Assembly (NCBI GenBank): GCA_005888365.1
Contig: VAWZ01000105.1
Span: 1-32,375 of the forward strand
From: Actinomycetota bacterium
GTDB taxonomy: Bacteria; Actinomycetota; Thermoleophilia; Gaiellales; Gaiellaceae
DNA length: 32,375 nt
Direction of reading: 5' to 3'
Shown: positions 1-8,433 of the stretch, piece after piece
Position numbering within the stretch: position 1 is the first letter of the stretch
How the letters are laid out: every line of letters starts with the position of its first letter
Made by a program: the position numbers and the translations under genes
Notes under the pieces: model-generated
Seen by the model: only the letters and a program-made list of their open reading frames with translations
Told to the model about the DNA's origin: nothing
The model's database searches: none

Positions 1-20
1 GTCGGGGGAGGAGCACTGGG

Positions 21-224
21 ATGGCAACGAGCTACGAGAGCTACGAAGTCCGCTGCGGAAGGCGACGGATTTCACTCAAGAGGGCCAGCACACCAGCGGA
101 GGCTGTCATCGACTACCTGCGCTCGATTGGCTGCAGCGACGAGGAGATGATGCGCGTCGGAATGGATGCCATCACATGGCGCGGTGCGGTCTACAAGGCA
201 GTACCGGCGCACACGCCGCACTAA
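21..224 (+). CDS. Small hypothetical protein (67 aa)
   Basis: I do not recognise a family. The protein is short and basic at the N terminus (CGRRRISLKRAS), followed by a likely helix (TPAEAVIDYLRSIGC) and a compact C-terminal part containing MDAITWRGAVYKAV. The start is chosen because a strong Shine-Dalgarno sequence (GGAGGAG at 7-13) lies 7 nt before the ATG. No signal peptide or membrane segment is visible, so it is probably cytoplasmic. It stands alone at the window edge, followed by about 380 bp without a convincing gene. The composition is protein-like rather than the Arg/Ser-rich pattern of random high-GC frames, which with the ribosome binding site supports a real gene. Confidence 0.6.
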   Translation: MATSYESYEVRCGRRRISLKRASTPAEAVIDYLRSIGCSDEEMMRVGMDAITWRGAVYKAVPAHTPH

Positions 225-604
225 AGCATCTTCGCTCTGCTCTTCGGTCAAGTGGATCTCGCCGGCCTCGACGCTGAGCACCTGCGCGCGGAATGGAAGG
301 GAGGGCAGGAGACGGGCTCCTGATGGCGGCAAAGTGGTGACCGTCTCCTGTCCGATGAAGGGAATCAGCCCTGGGAGAGGCGATCCGAGGCGACCCCTAA
401 CAGGAGATAAGTGCCGGGCGCGGAGGAGGATTCCCATCTTCCCACGCGCTCGGAGGAGTCCGGGCGAGGGACTCCGCAGCGCTTTCAGGCCCGGCAGTCG
501 CACCTTACGGAGGCAGCACGAGCACGTCTACCTCGAGGCAGGCGCAAGCTCTCCCTGGCCGTCGCGGCGTCCCCCCGTGAAGGCCTATCCCTGTTTAGGC
601 GGTG
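225..604. other. Gene-poor interval, no convincing feature
   Basis: About 380 bp. Open frames cross it on both strands, but all are Arg/Pro/Ser-rich shadows without ribosome binding sites. The only structure I can point to is a 7-bp inverted repeat, ggagtcc / ggactcc with a 7-nt spacer, at 455-475. I recognise no tRNA or riboswitch. Some of it may be 3' untranslated sequence of the 77-aa secreted protein gene on the minus strand. Confidence 0.4.
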
Positions 605-838
605 CTAGCCGCCGCAGGAGTCCTTGTACGCCTGGTTGATGGCACCGTTGTCGCCGGCGCGCAGCGAGGCGTAGTAACCCACGCCGCCGAAGTCGTGACC
701 GAGCGAGCCGTTTTCATTTGCGTACGCGGCACGATCCTGACCGAAGCAGCCAGGATTGGCCGGTTGACCACCAAGCGCCGCCGAGGCCGTCAGACAAGCG
801 GCACCGATGGCGACCGTGAGAGCAGTGCGCTTCCTCAT
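605..838 (-). CDS. Small secreted protein (77 aa) with signal peptide
   Basis: This is a predicted exported protein of unknown function. The N terminus is a classic Sec signal: MRKR, then a hydrophobic stretch (ALTVAIGAACLTASAALG) and a small-residue cleavage region. The predicted mature part is about 50 residues, rich in Gly, Asn and Asp. It has two cysteines near its ends (NPGCFGQDRAAYA and AYKDSCGG) that could form one disulfide. The start at 838 is chosen over an in-frame upstream ATG because it places the signal peptide at the very N terminus and has a GGAGG sequence (843-847) 4 nt upstream. I recall similar small 'GCFGQDRAAYA' proteins in Thermoleophilia, but could not check. No operon partner is visible. 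Confidence 0.7.
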   Translation of the reverse strand: MRKRTALTVAIGAACLTASAALGGQPANPGCFGQDRAAYANENGSLGHDFGGVGYYASLRAGDNGAINQAYKDSCGG

Positions 839-1250
839 GGTTCCTCCGTCGCTAGATGTTCGTGCACGAGTTCGGACCATCGGCACGGATCTATCAGCGG
901 TTAAGCCCGTAAGGGGTAGCTCCGAGGCGCCCGAAGCTCACGCTGATTCAGAGCGGGCGTGGGGATCGCTCAACCAAGCGGAGCAAGCCCCGACGTACTA
1001 GCCCTCAGCGAACCAGCTCTTCGGACGAAGGCGGCCTAACCGAGCCGGTCGAGTTTCCCAAAGCCCTTTCGCGACCTCAGCTCCTGCCGCGACGAGAGGC
1101 CCAGATTTCCCGTGCCACGACGGGTGGCGAGACGGGCCGGTGGTTGTACGCATCCTGTAAAACCCCTCGAAAAGGGCGTTTTTGAATGTCCGAATCGTGC
1201 AATCCAACTCCTGCACGCCCTCATTTTCGACCAACAAAGGGGAAGGGGAC
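839..1250. other. Non-coding interval between divergent small secreted genes
   Basis: About 410 bp separating the divergently transcribed 77-aa secreted protein and the Ig-like exported protein, so it must hold both promoters. I see no reliable -35/-10 pair. An A/T-rich patch with a bulged hairpin at 1159-1183 stands out against the GC-rich background; it is listed separately. No tRNA-like fold or known riboswitch was recognised. Confidence 0.4.
1159..1183 (+). terminator. Bulged hairpin followed by a T-run (terminator-like)
   Basis: AAAAC-CCC pairs with GGG-c-GTTTT (one bulged C) around a tcgaaaa loop, ending in five T residues. It resembles an intrinsic terminator or 5' leader element about 70 bp upstream of the Ig-like protein gene. 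No plus-strand gene ends just before it, so its role is unclear. Confidence 0.3.
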
Positions 1251-2261
1251 ATGAGAAAAACGCGCAAGACGACGAGGACCGCCGCGTTACTCGGCCTTCT
1301 TGCCTCGGCGGCTCTCGTCGCGCTTACCAGTGTGGCGACGACTACCGCCGCGACGCAGGCTGCACCGGCGAACGTCGATCCTCCGACGATCACCGGCACC
1401 GCAACAGTCGGCGAGGTGCTGACGGCACACAACGGCACATGGGATAACAGCCCCACCGACTTTCGCTACCGCTGGCTTCGCTGTAACTCGAGCGGCTCTG
1501 GCTGCTTGCTACTCGCGGCCGACGGTCAGACCTATCGTCTCGGACAAGTAGACGTCGGGCACACGATGCGTGTCCGTGTGACTGCGATCAACGCGGACGG
1601 CGCGACGAACGCTCGCTCCCAACCGAGTGACATCGTCGCCTCGAACGCGGCACCGCTGACGAACACCGCGCGGCCGACGATCACAGGTACGCCGCGCGTC
1701 GGCGAGGAGTTGATGGCGAGCCAGGGTACGTGGACCGGCAACCCGACCTCGTTCTCGTTCCAGTGGCAGCGTTGCGATATCGACGCCGTCACCTGCCTCG
1801 ACGTCACCGGTGCGACGGGCCAGTCGTACGGCGTCCGCCTAGCAGATCTCGGGTTCCGGCTTCGGGTCGCCGTGACGGCGCGGAAGAACGGGCGCTCGGG
1901 AACGGCGACGTCCGCGCCGACTGCAGTCGTTCAGCCGACCACACCCGTCACGAACAAGCGACCGACGCTCCGGATTCTGGGCACCAAGTTCCTCGGCGCC
2001 CGCATCTACGTCCGTATGCGGATCTGTGACGATCAGCCACGGAATCTCGCGATCCTCGTACGGGAAACGCGGCCTGGGGTGCGCCCCGCGCTCCGGCGCT
2101 TTGCGACGCGCGTCCCACCGCGCCCGTGTGGGGCGTACACCCGCAACTGGCTCCCGGCGCAGCGCTTCCGTGGGCCGGGGCGGTACACGATCACGCTTCG
2201 GGCTCGTGACGTTTCGGGCTTCACGAGCTTCCCGGTTCACCGGACGTTCGTACGCCGATAG
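1251..2261 (+). CDS. Exported protein with two Ig-like repeats (336 aa)
   Basis: A secreted or surface protein. After a basic N terminus (MRKTRKTTR) comes a hydrophobic signal segment (ALLGLLASAALVALTSVA). Two tandem repeats of about 90 residues follow. Each begins with a PTITGT..VGE.L motif and has GTW, a Y.W.RC or F.W.RC motif, a second Cys, and GH/GF-R.RV.VTA. This repeat type is common in secreted actinobacterial proteins and probably forms Ig-like beta sandwiches with one Cys pair per repeat. The last roughly 100 residues (from NKRPTLRILG) look like a third beta-rich domain ending in FVRR, with no sortase signal or C-terminal TM. The ATG at 1251 is preceded by a GGGGAAGGGG purine tract. 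A strong hairpin follows the stop codon. The biological role is unknown; adhesion or matrix binding are possible. Confidence 0.8.
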   Translation: MRKTRKTTRTAALLGLLASAALVALTSVATTTAATQAAPANVDPPTITGTATVGEVLTAHNGTWDNSPTDFRYRWLRCNSSGSGCLLLAADGQTYRLGQVDVGHTMRVRVTAINADGATNARSQPSDIVASNAAPLTNTARPTITGTPRVGEELMASQGTWTGNPTSFSFQWQRCDIDAVTCLDVTGATGQSYGVRLADLGFRLRVAVTARKNGRSGTATSAPTAVVQPTTPVTNKRPTLRILGTKFLGARIYVRMRICDDQPRNLAILVRETRPGVRPALRRFATRVPPRPCGAYTRNWLPAQRFRGPGRYTITLRARDVSGFTSFPVHRTFVRR

Positions 2262-2267
2262 ACCTGA

Positions 2268-2303
2268 CGAAGGGCTGTCACCTCCGACGGTGGCAGCCCT
2301 TCG
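2268..2303 (+). terminator. 15-bp stem terminator after the Ig-like protein gene
   Basis: cgaagggctgtcacc pairs with ggtggcagcccttcg (one G·U) around a 6-nt loop, starting 7 nt after the stop codon. Only a weak T tract (ttcgt) follows, so termination may be partly factor-dependent. Confidence 0.75.
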
Positions 2304-2386
2304 TTCGTGACCCTGCGCCTTCTTGACGCGTCAACGTCGCGTCGAGGGCGCTTTTGCGGTGGCCGGGGCCGGCCAAGCGCCTCGGC

Positions 2387-2392
2387 TACAAT
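2387..2392 (+). promoter_or_regulatory. -10 element TACAAT of L25 gene (leaderless)
   Basis: TACAAT ends 8 nt before the GTG start and no Shine-Dalgarno sequence is present. The transcript would start at or next to the start codon. No convincing -35 is seen. Confidence 0.55.
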
Positions 2393-2400
2393 CGGCCGCC

Positions 2401-3093
2401 GTGTCCGGAGACAGGCTCAAGCTCCAGGTTCGTGAGCGCGACGAGCGCGGCTCGCGCCATGCGCGGCGCCTGCGCGCGGACGGCATCGTGCCTGGAGTTC
2501 TCTACGGGAACGGCAACTCCCGCGCGATCGCCATCCCCGAGCGCGAGCTTCGGGCCGCTGTCAGCGGCCCTTCCGGCCTCCACGCGATCCTGGACGTCGT
2601 GCTCGAAGGGCAGGAGAGCGTCCATCCCTCGGTGCTCGCCGACTACCAGCAGGATCCGATTCGCGGGACGATCTCGCACGTCGATCTGCGCGAGGTGCGG
2701 CTCGACCGGCCCATCCACGCGGCCGTCGTCGTCCATCTCGTCGGAGAGTCTCCGGGGGTGAAGACGGGTGGCGTGCTTTCGCTCGTTACGCGCGAGATCC
2801 ACGTCGAGGCGCTTCCCAGCGACATCCCGGAGCACCTCGACGCCGATCTGAGCGGCATGGAAGTCGGTGACGTCCTCCGGCTCGAGGACCTTCCACCGAT
2901 CCCGAACGTCACCTTCCTCGACGATCCCCATGAGACGGTCATTGCGACCGTCTCGGCCCCACGCGGGCTCGTCGAGCTCGAGGAGGAGGAAGCGGAGGAG
3001 CTCGAGGAGGGCGAGGAAGGCGCAGAGGCTGTCGAAGGGGAGGCCGAGGTCGGCGAGGAGCCCCAGACGGCCGAGTCGTCCGAAGAGCAATAG
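2401..3093 (+). CDS. rplY: 50S ribosomal protein L25 / general stress protein CTC
   Basis: Binds 5S rRNA in the large ribosomal subunit; the long form is the CTC/TL5 type. Residues 1-95 carry the L25 fold (RERDERGSRHARRLRADGIVPGVLYG). Residues 100-190 are the second beta domain with VHLVGESPGVKTGGVL and the closing TVIATVSAP. The last about 35 residues form a very acidic Glu-rich tail, common in actinobacterial CTC proteins. Total 230 aa is within the usual range for the long form. GTG at 2401 is chosen over an in-frame upstream ATG at 2323 because family members start just before KLQVRERD and because a -10 box sits 8 nt upstream, which fits leaderless expression. The stop codon overlaps the pth start by one base, so the two are probably translated from one mRNA. 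Confidence 0.95.
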   Translation: MSGDRLKLQVRERDERGSRHARRLRADGIVPGVLYGNGNSRAIAIPERELRAAVSGPSGLHAILDVVLEGQESVHPSVLADYQQDPIRGTISHVDLREVRLDRPIHAAVVVHLVGESPGVKTGGVLSLVTREIHVEALPSDIPEHLDADLSGMEVGDVLRLEDLPPIPNVTFLDDPHETVIATVSAPRGLVELEEEEAEELEEGEEGAEAVEGEAEVGEEPQTAESSEEQ

Positions 3094-3689
3094 TGCGCTT
3101 CCTCCGTCGGGGCGAGCACGCCTCGACGCTCGATCTGCTCGTCGCGGGGCTCGGAAATCCGGGACGGGAGCATGCACGCGATCGCCACAACGTCGGCTGG
3201 CTCGTCGTCGACGAGCTCGCCCGCCGGCACGGCGAGCCGGCGTTTCGCTCCAAGTTCAACGGGCGCCTCGCAGAGACGCGGGTCGGCGGACATCGTGTCG
3301 CGCTCCTGAAGCCGGAGACGTTCATGAACGAGTCAGGTCGGTCGGTCGCAGCGGCGACCGGTTTCTTCAAGACGCCGCTCGAGCAGGTGCTTGTTGCACA
3401 CGACGACGTGGATCTAGAGGCCGGCCGGCTCCAGACACGGCTCGGAGGCGGGCTGGCAGGTCACAACGGGTTGCGGTCGATCGCCCAAGCGCTCGGAAGC
3501 CCGGAGTTTTCGAGGCTGCGGATCGGTGTCGGGCGGCCCGCGCGCGGCGATCCGCGCGACCTCGCGGCATACGTCCTCTCGCGCTTCGAGCCGGACGAAG
3601 ATCCGGAGAAGCTCGTCACGCGGGCTGCGGACTGCGTCGAGAGCCTGCTTGCGCACGGTCTCACGGTGACGCAGCAGCGATTCAACTGA
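3093..3689 (+). CDS. pth: Peptidyl-tRNA hydrolase
   Basis: Releases peptidyl groups from tRNA that has dropped off the ribosome, recycling tRNA in the cytoplasm. Visible family motifs are GLGNPG near residue 19, RHNVGW with the catalytic His near 33, LLKPETFMNESG near 71-82, HDDVDL with the catalytic-site Asp, and GGGLAGHNGLRSI with the tRNA-binding Asn. The 198-aa length is normal; about 12 extra residues precede the first strand. The GTG start overlaps the L25 stop (TAGTG), giving translational coupling. The L25–Pth pairing is a well-known bacterial gene order linking translation functions. Confidence 0.95.
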   Translation: MRFLRRGEHASTLDLLVAGLGNPGREHARDRHNVGWLVVDELARRHGEPAFRSKFNGRLAETRVGGHRVALLKPETFMNESGRSVAAATGFFKTPLEQVLVAHDDVDLEAGRLQTRLGGGLAGHNGLRSIAQALGSPEFSRLRIGVGRPARGDPRDLAAYVLSRFEPDEDPEKLVTRAADCVESLLAHGLTVTQQRFN

Positions 3690-4087
3690 CCCCTCACCTC
3701 GCGGATTCACTGACGCGTTCTCGCAGTTCCGAGCTGAACGTTCGCGAACGCTCCGCGATGCAGTGAGGACGGCTCCGAGCGACGCAGTTCTGACACGAAA
3801 CCGTTTCCCACGCGTGCGCGGCTTCGGGCTAGCGTGTCCGTAGGGGTATCGGGGTACCCCTGGGGGTGGTTGGCGGGGGTGGTTGGCACGGCGGAGTTCT
3901 CGGGGCTCGTCAGTTTGTCCGCGTTAGGACATGGAGGAATCCGCCGGGCGTCTGCCGGGTCCCCCGCGCCCCGCGCGGCGTCCACCGCCGCTTGCTGCGG
4001 GCCGCATACGAACCCAGGGTCCGCCTCGCAGAAGGGCTTCGGCTGGTCGCTACGATGGCGCCGCGGGGCGTGTTCCCCGCCAAACGC
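3690..4087. other. Intergenic region upstream of mfd with tandem repeat and hairpin
   Basis: About 400 bp. It holds a perfect palindrome cgttcgcgaacg (3739-3750), a possible -10 TAGCGT (3830-3835), a hairpin (aggggta / tacccct, 3842-3861) and directly after it two back-to-back copies of gggggtggttggc (3862-3874 and 3875-3887). If TAGCGT is used, the mRNA would begin right at the hairpin and carry a leader of about 240 nt before mfd. The frame open upstream of mfd here is Gly/Arg-rich and does not resemble Mfd. I do not recognise a known RNA family. Confidence 0.5.
3862..3887 (+). repeat. Tandem 13-bp direct repeat (2 copies)
   Basis: Two perfect, adjacent copies of gggggtggttggc, immediately downstream of a 7-bp-stem hairpin in the mfd leader region. 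The function is unknown. G-rich runs could form a G-quadruplex-like structure, which is inference. Confidence 0.6.
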
Positions 4088-7000
4088 ATGGACCGGTCCT
4101 CTCTCCGCGGATTCGTCGATGAGCTTGCCGCGAGCGAGCGCTTCCGCGCGTTCGCCGACGCGTTCCCGGCGGACGCACGCGTCTCGGAGGCCGCGCTCCC
4201 GCTTGTTCTCGCGACGTTGTTCGCGACGCTCGGGACGCCGCTCGTCTGCCTCTTCCCCGAGGACGAGCACGCCCGCGACGCCGCCGACGCGATCGCCTGG
4301 TACGTGAGTCCCGACGCGGTCGGGCTCTTCCCAAGCCGCGGCGTACAGCCCGAGTCGGGGCTCGAGCCGCCCCCGCATCTCGTTGGAGAACGGGCTCGCG
4401 GCATCGAGGTGCTCGCTGGCGGAGGCCTCCTCTGCGCGTCAGCACTCGCACTCGCCGAAGGGGTCCCGCCGCCTCCGGCGCGCCCGGTGGCGCTGCGACT
4501 CGCCCCTGGGGTCGGACTCGCCCTCGAGGAGCTCGTCGAGTCGCTTTCCCTCGCCGGGTACGAGCGGGGCGAGCGTGCCGACGAGCGCGGGCAGATCGCC
4601 GTTCGAGGAGGGATCGTCGACATCTTCCCGAGCACCGGGCGAGAGCCTCTGCGCGTCGAGTTCCTCGGCGACGAGATCGAGCAGGTGCGGGCGTTCTCCC
4701 CGTTCACCCAGCGCACGCTCCATCAGGTCGAGCGGGCCGTGATCCAGCCCGCTGCAGAGCGCAGGCGGGATCTCGTCGGGCCGGACGAGGACAGCGTGCC
4801 GTCCGACCTCGTCCCGCCTCTCGACCGCCCACCCGACCTCATCTGGCAGCCGGACGATGTGCGTCGGGTGTGGACGGAAGAGGCGCTCGAGCCGATCCCG
4901 ATCGAGGGTGTCGCCGAGCTCGACCCGCTCCCTCGGGCGCAGGCGCACGCGTTCGAGGCCCAGCGCCCGGCGATCGCGGCACGCGGGCTCGCGGAAGCAG
5001 AGAACGAGCTCGCGAGCATGGTCCGGCAGGGTAGACGCGTCGTCGTCGCGTTCCCGCGTGCGGGAGAGGCGCTCCGTACGGAGAGGCTCCTGCGCAGGGT
5101 CGAGGTCGAGGTGGCGGAGGACGGCGGAAGCCTTCGCCGCGACCCCTCCGTGCGCTTCGTCGTCAGCCCGGCTCGCCGAGGCTTCGTCTGGCGAGAGCTC
5201 GGCCTCGTGCTGCTTCCGGACGTCCAGGTCTTCCGCAAGCGGCCGCCTCGCGCCGACGCTCGGCTTGGGCGAGCGCTCCAGTCGTTCGCGGATCTGCGCT
5301 CCGGCGACTACATCGTTCACGAGGACCACGGCGTCGGCCGCCTCGTCGGCTTCGAGACCAAAGAGGTCGCGGGCGTCACGCGCGACTACCTCTACCTCGC
5401 CTTCCGGGGAGAGGATCGCCTCTACGTCCCACACGAGCAGCTCCCAAAGGTCAGCCGCTACATCGGCGCAGATGCCAAGGCGCCGGCGCTCTCGAAGCTT
5501 GGCGGCAAGGCCTGGCAGAACCTCAAGAGCCGGGCGCGGGCCTCCGTGCGGGAGCTCGCCGGCGAGCTGCTCTCGCTCTACGCCCAACGCCAACAAGCTC
5601 CCGGGTTCGCTTTCGACGTCGGCGGTGACTGGCTCGAGCGCCTCGAGGCGTCGTTTCCGTATCGGGAGACGGACGACCAGCAGCAGGCGATCGAAGCCGT
5701 CAAGGAGGACCTGGAGGCGTCGCGACCGATGGACCGGCTCGTCTGCGGCGACGTCGGCTTCGGCAAGACGGAGGTCGCCATCCGCGCCGCGTTCGCCGCA
5801 GCGCTGAACGGCAAGCAGACGCTCGTGCTCTGCCCGACGACGATCCTCGCCGAGCAGCACTGGAACACATTTCGCGAGCGCTTCCGGGACTTCCCCGTTC
5901 GCGTGGAGATGATCTCTCGCTTCCGCTCGCGGGCCGACCAGACAAGGATCCTCAGGGAGTTTCAGGAGGGAAAGGTCGAGGTCCTCGTGGGAACGCACCG
6001 CATCCTCTCGCGCGACGTCATCGCCAAGAACCTGGGGCTCGTCGTCCTCGACGAGGAGCAGCGGTTCGGCGTCGCTCAGAAGGAGCTCCTGCGCTCTCTC
6101 CGGCTGGAGGTTGACGTGCTCGCGCTCTCCGCGACGCCGATTCCCCGGACGCTCCACATGTCGCTCTCGGGCCTGCGCGACATCTCGCTCATCGAGACCC
6201 CTCCGCAAGGCCGGCGCCCGATTCGCACGAACGTCGGCGAGTACGACGACGAGCTGGTCAAGGCGGGGCTCGAGCGCGAGCACGCGCGCGGCGGCCAGGC
6301 CTTCTACCTGCACAACCGGGTCGAGACGATCGAGGATTGCGCCGAGCGCCTGCAGCAGCTCTGCCCCGGGCTGCGCTTTCTCGTCGCCCATGGACAGATG
6401 GCGGAGCGCGAGCTCGAGGAGCGCATGCACGCATTCCTCGCCGGGGATGCCGATGTGCTCGTGTCGACGACGATCATCGAGTCGGGAATCGACATTCCTC
6501 AGGCGAATACGCTCATCGTCGAGCGTGCGGATGCGCTCGGCCTCGCCCAGCTCTACCAGATCCGCGGCAGGGTGGGACGCTCCGACGTCCTCGCCCATGC
6601 GTACCTGTTCTATCCAGCGGCCTCAGAGCTGACGCCCGAGGCACGCGCGCGGCTGGCGACGCTCGCAGATCACACGGAGCTGGGCGCGGGCTTCCAGATC
6701 GCCATGAGGGATCTCGAGATCCGCGGGGCGGGCGACCTGCTCGGACCCGAGCAGTCGGGGCACGTCGCCGCTCTCGGCTTCGAGCTGTACGTCGAGATGC
6801 TGAACGAGGCAGTCGCCGAGCTCTCGGGTCAGCGCCGGGTCGCGGTGCGACCAGTGAGAGTCGACGCCCGCGTCGACGCGTACGTCCCCGCCTCCTACGT
6901 TGCCGCCGAGGCCCTCAAGATCGATCTCCACCGCCGAATCGCGCTCGTCGAGGACGAGGACGAGCTGCGGGAGCTGCGTGCGTTCACGGAGGATCGTTAC

Positions 7001-7273
7001 GGCCCCATTCCCGAGCCGGTCGAGAACCTTCTTGCGATACAGACGGCCAAGCTCAAGCTCGCCCGCCTGGGAGCTGACTACCTCGTCTACCGAGGCGGGC
7101 GCGCGACCGTCGGCCCGCTCTCGCTCGGCTCGATCGAGGTACGTGCTCTGCGTGACGCGGCTCCGACCGTCATCTACAGCACCGAGAAGCGCGAGGTGTC
7201 GCTGCGGGTCGAGAGCCTGGAAGCGGCCCTGGGATTGCCCGATGCTATAGTCGACGTGCGTCTGGCCGCCTGA
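4088..7273 (+). CDS. mfd: Transcription-repair coupling factor Mfd
   Basis: An ATP-driven DNA translocase that displaces RNA polymerase stalled at lesions and recruits UvrA. The N-terminal third resembles the UvrB-like module (RGGIVDIFPS..EPLRVEFLGDEIE). The RNA-polymerase-interacting CarD-like domain lies near residues 400-460 (GDYIVHEDHGVGRL...YLYLAFRGEDRLYVP). The helicase core has Walker A GDVGFGKTE near residue 554, LVGTHRILS, motif II LDEEQRFGV near 654, SATPIPRTLHMS, and the C-terminal STTIIESGIDIP and QIRGRVGRS motifs. The TRCF C-terminal domain closes the protein. The start is uncertain: ATG 4088 fits the family, while ATG 4055 and GTG 4070 are in-frame alternatives; none has a good ribosome binding site. 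The intrinsic terminator overlaps the stop codon, so mfd probably ends its transcript. Confidence 0.95.
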   Translation: MDRSSLRGFVDELAASERFRAFADAFPADARVSEAALPLVLATLFATLGTPLVCLFPEDEHARDAADAIAWYVSPDAVGLFPSRGVQPESGLEPPPHLVGERARGIEVLAGGGLLCASALALAEGVPPPPARPVALRLAPGVGLALEELVESLSLAGYERGERADERGQIAVRGGIVDIFPSTGREPLRVEFLGDEIEQVRAFSPFTQRTLHQVERAVIQPAAERRRDLVGPDEDSVPSDLVPPLDRPPDLIWQPDDVRRVWTEEALEPIPIEGVAELDPLPRAQAHAFEAQRPAIAARGLAEAENELASMVRQGRRVVVAFPRAGEALRTERLLRRVEVEVAEDGGSLRRDPSVRFVVSPARRGFVWRELGLVLLPDVQVFRKRPPRADARLGRALQSFADLRSGDYIVHEDHGVGRLVGFETKEVAGVTRDYLYLAFRGEDRLYVPHEQLPKVSRYIGADAKAPALSKLGGKAWQNLKSRARASVRELAGELLSLYAQRQQAPGFAFDVGGDWLERLEASFPYRETDDQQQAIEAVKEDLEASRPMDRLVCGDVGFGKTEVAIRAAFAAALNGKQTLVLCPTTILAEQHWNTFRERFRDFPVRVEMISRFRSRADQTRILREFQEGKVEVLVGTHRILSRDVIAKNLGLVVLDEEQRFGVAQKELLRSLRLEVDVLALSATPIPRTLHMSLSGLRDISLIETPPQGRRPIRTNVGEYDDELVKAGLEREHARGGQAFYLHNRVETIEDCAERLQQLCPGLRFLVAHGQMAERELEERMHAFLAGDADVLVSTTIIESGIDIPQANTLIVERADALGLAQLYQIRGRVGRSDVLAHAYLFYPAASELTPEARARLATLADHTELGAGFQIAMRDLEIRGAGDLLGPEQSGHVAALGFELYVEMLNEAVAELSGQRRVAVRPVRVDARVDAYVPASYVAAEALKIDLHRRIALVEDEDELRELRAFTEDRYGPIPEPVENLLAIQTAKLKLARLGADYLVYRGGRATVGPLSLGSIEVRALRDAAPTVIYSTEKREVSLRVESLEAALGLPDAIVDVRLAA

Positions 7274-7292
7274 GAGCGCGGCCTTTTTCTTT
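7264..7292 (+). terminator. Intrinsic terminator overlapping the mfd stop codon
   Basis: ggccgc (7264-7269) pairs with gcggcc (7278-7283), followed by TTTTTCTTT. The mfd stop codon lies in the loop. This is one of the clearest Rho-independent terminators in the window. Confidence 0.85.
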
Positions 7293-7386
7293 GTCTCGTC
7301 ACCCGATTCGAACCGACATGCCGCCGTTCCCGAACACTCCGCAACGTCGGCCTAACACCCTCTTGGCTATAAGGAGCAGGCTCCAG

Positions 7387-8433
7387 ATGAAGCTCGTTCG
7401 CGTCATGCTCGCGGTGCTCGGTGCCGCCGTTGTCCTTCTCGTCACAGCCTGCGGCGGCGGCCAGAACGTGCCGTCGAACGCAGTCGCGGTGGTCAACGGC
7501 ACGGAGATCAGCCGCTCCGAGCTCGCCGGCTGGCTCGAGCAGGCGAAGAAGAGCTACCAGGCGCAGAAGCAGCAGTTCCCGAAGGTCGGGACTCCCGAGT
7601 ACCAGAGCATCCAGACCGAGTACGTCGCGTACCTCGTGCAGCGGGCCGAGTTCGAGCAGGCGGCGAAGGACCTCGGGGTCAAGGTGACGAAGCACGACAT
7701 CGACCAGGGCGTCACGGACTACATCAAGGCGAAGTTCGGAGGCAGCAGGGCGAAGTTCGAGAGGGCGCTGAAGGCACAAGCCTTTCCCGAGGCGACGTTC
7801 CGCCAGACGATCGCCCTCTCCGTTCTCTCGCAGAAGATCTTCGACAACGTCACGCAGAATGTGACGGTTCCGGAGCAGGACGCTCTCGCCTATTACCAGC
7901 AGAACCTCTCGACCTATCAGCAGAAGGCGTCGCGAGACGTCCGGCACATTCTGATCTCCAAGAAGACCAACAGCGGCCAGGTCGACTACCCGAACAGCAA
8001 GGTCCTGGCAGATCAGGTCTACGCTCAGCTGAAGGGGGGCGCGAGCTTCCCCGCCCTCGTGCAGAAGTACTCGGCCGATACGCAGTCGAAGGCGACGGGC
8101 GGCAAGCTGACGATCCAGCGCGGTCAAACCGTGCCCGAGTTCGACAAGGTCGCCTTCTCGCTCAAAACCGGCGAGATCTCGAAGCCCGTGAAAACGACGT
8201 ACGGCTACCACGTGATCCAGGCGCTCTCGAAGGTCAAGGCCGGTCATACGACGTCGTTCGCGAAAGCAGCGGACTCGATCAGGGCGGCGCTGCTGCAGCA
8301 AAAGAAGCAGCAGGCCATGACCGACTGGGCGCAGAACCTGACCAAGAAGTACAAGAGCAAGGTCAGCTACGCGACCGGCTTCGCGCCGCCCGAGATCCCG
8401 AGCACGTCCTCGACCGACACGCAGACCCAGTAA
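7387..8433 (+). CDS. Peptidylprolyl isomerase lipoprotein, SurA/PrsA (PpiC) type
   Basis: A cell-surface foldase predicted to help fold exported proteins by isomerising X-Pro bonds. The N terminus is a lipoprotein signal: hydrophobic VMLAVLGAAVVLLV, then the lipobox VTAC, followed by GGG. A SurA_N-like region follows (VAVVNGTEISRSELAGWLEQ) with a helical linker. The parvulin/PpiC domain runs from about residue 185 (ASRDVRHILIS) to 285 (TTYGYHVIQAL), including FPALVQKYSAD and GGKL..QRGQTVPEFD. The tail is Ser/Thr-rich. The ATG at 7387 is chosen because the signal peptide starts there and AAGGAG (7371-7376) lies 10 nt upstream. Length 348 aa is typical of actinobacterial SurA-like lipoproteins. 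Its stop codon forms part of the predicted mazG -10 box. Confidence 0.9.
   Translation: MKLVRVMLAVLGAAVVLLVTACGGGQNVPSNAVAVVNGTEISRSELAGWLEQAKKSYQAQKQQFPKVGTPEYQSIQTEYVAYLVQRAEFEQAAKDLGVKVTKHDIDQGVTDYIKAKFGGSRAKFERALKAQAFPEATFRQTIALSVLSQKIFDNVTQNVTVPEQDALAYYQQNLSTYQQKASRDVRHILISKKTNSGQVDYPNSKVLADQVYAQLKGGASFPALVQKYSADTQSKATGGKLTIQRGQTVPEFDKVAFSLKTGEISKPVKTTYGYHVIQALSKVKAGHTTSFAKAADSIRAALLQQKKQQAMTDWAQNLTKKYKSKVSYATGFAPPEIPSTSSTDTQTQ

Noticed and set aside
839-1250. Possible tRNA or riboswitch in the long gap before the Ig-like protein gene
   Set aside because: No cloverleaf arms, CCA end or known riboswitch core could be traced by eye; only a bulged hairpin remains.
3739-3750. Palindrome cgttcgcgaacg upstream of mfd as a possible SOS box
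   Set aside because: Half-sites are in the wrong order and spacing (GTTC-N2-GAAC, not GAAC-N4-GTTC). It is kept only as an unexplained palindrome.
3866-4087. N-terminal extension of Mfd from the upstream in-frame ATG
   Set aside because: The added residues (VGGGGWHGG and an Arg-rich stretch) do not look like Mfd and run through the G-rich tandem repeats. A start near 4088 fits the family.
4439-6598. 719-codon open frame on the minus strand opposite mfd
   Set aside because: A shadow frame in GC-rich DNA: Arg/Leu/Glu/Asp-rich, no ribosome binding site, and fully overlapped by clearly conserved Mfd motifs.
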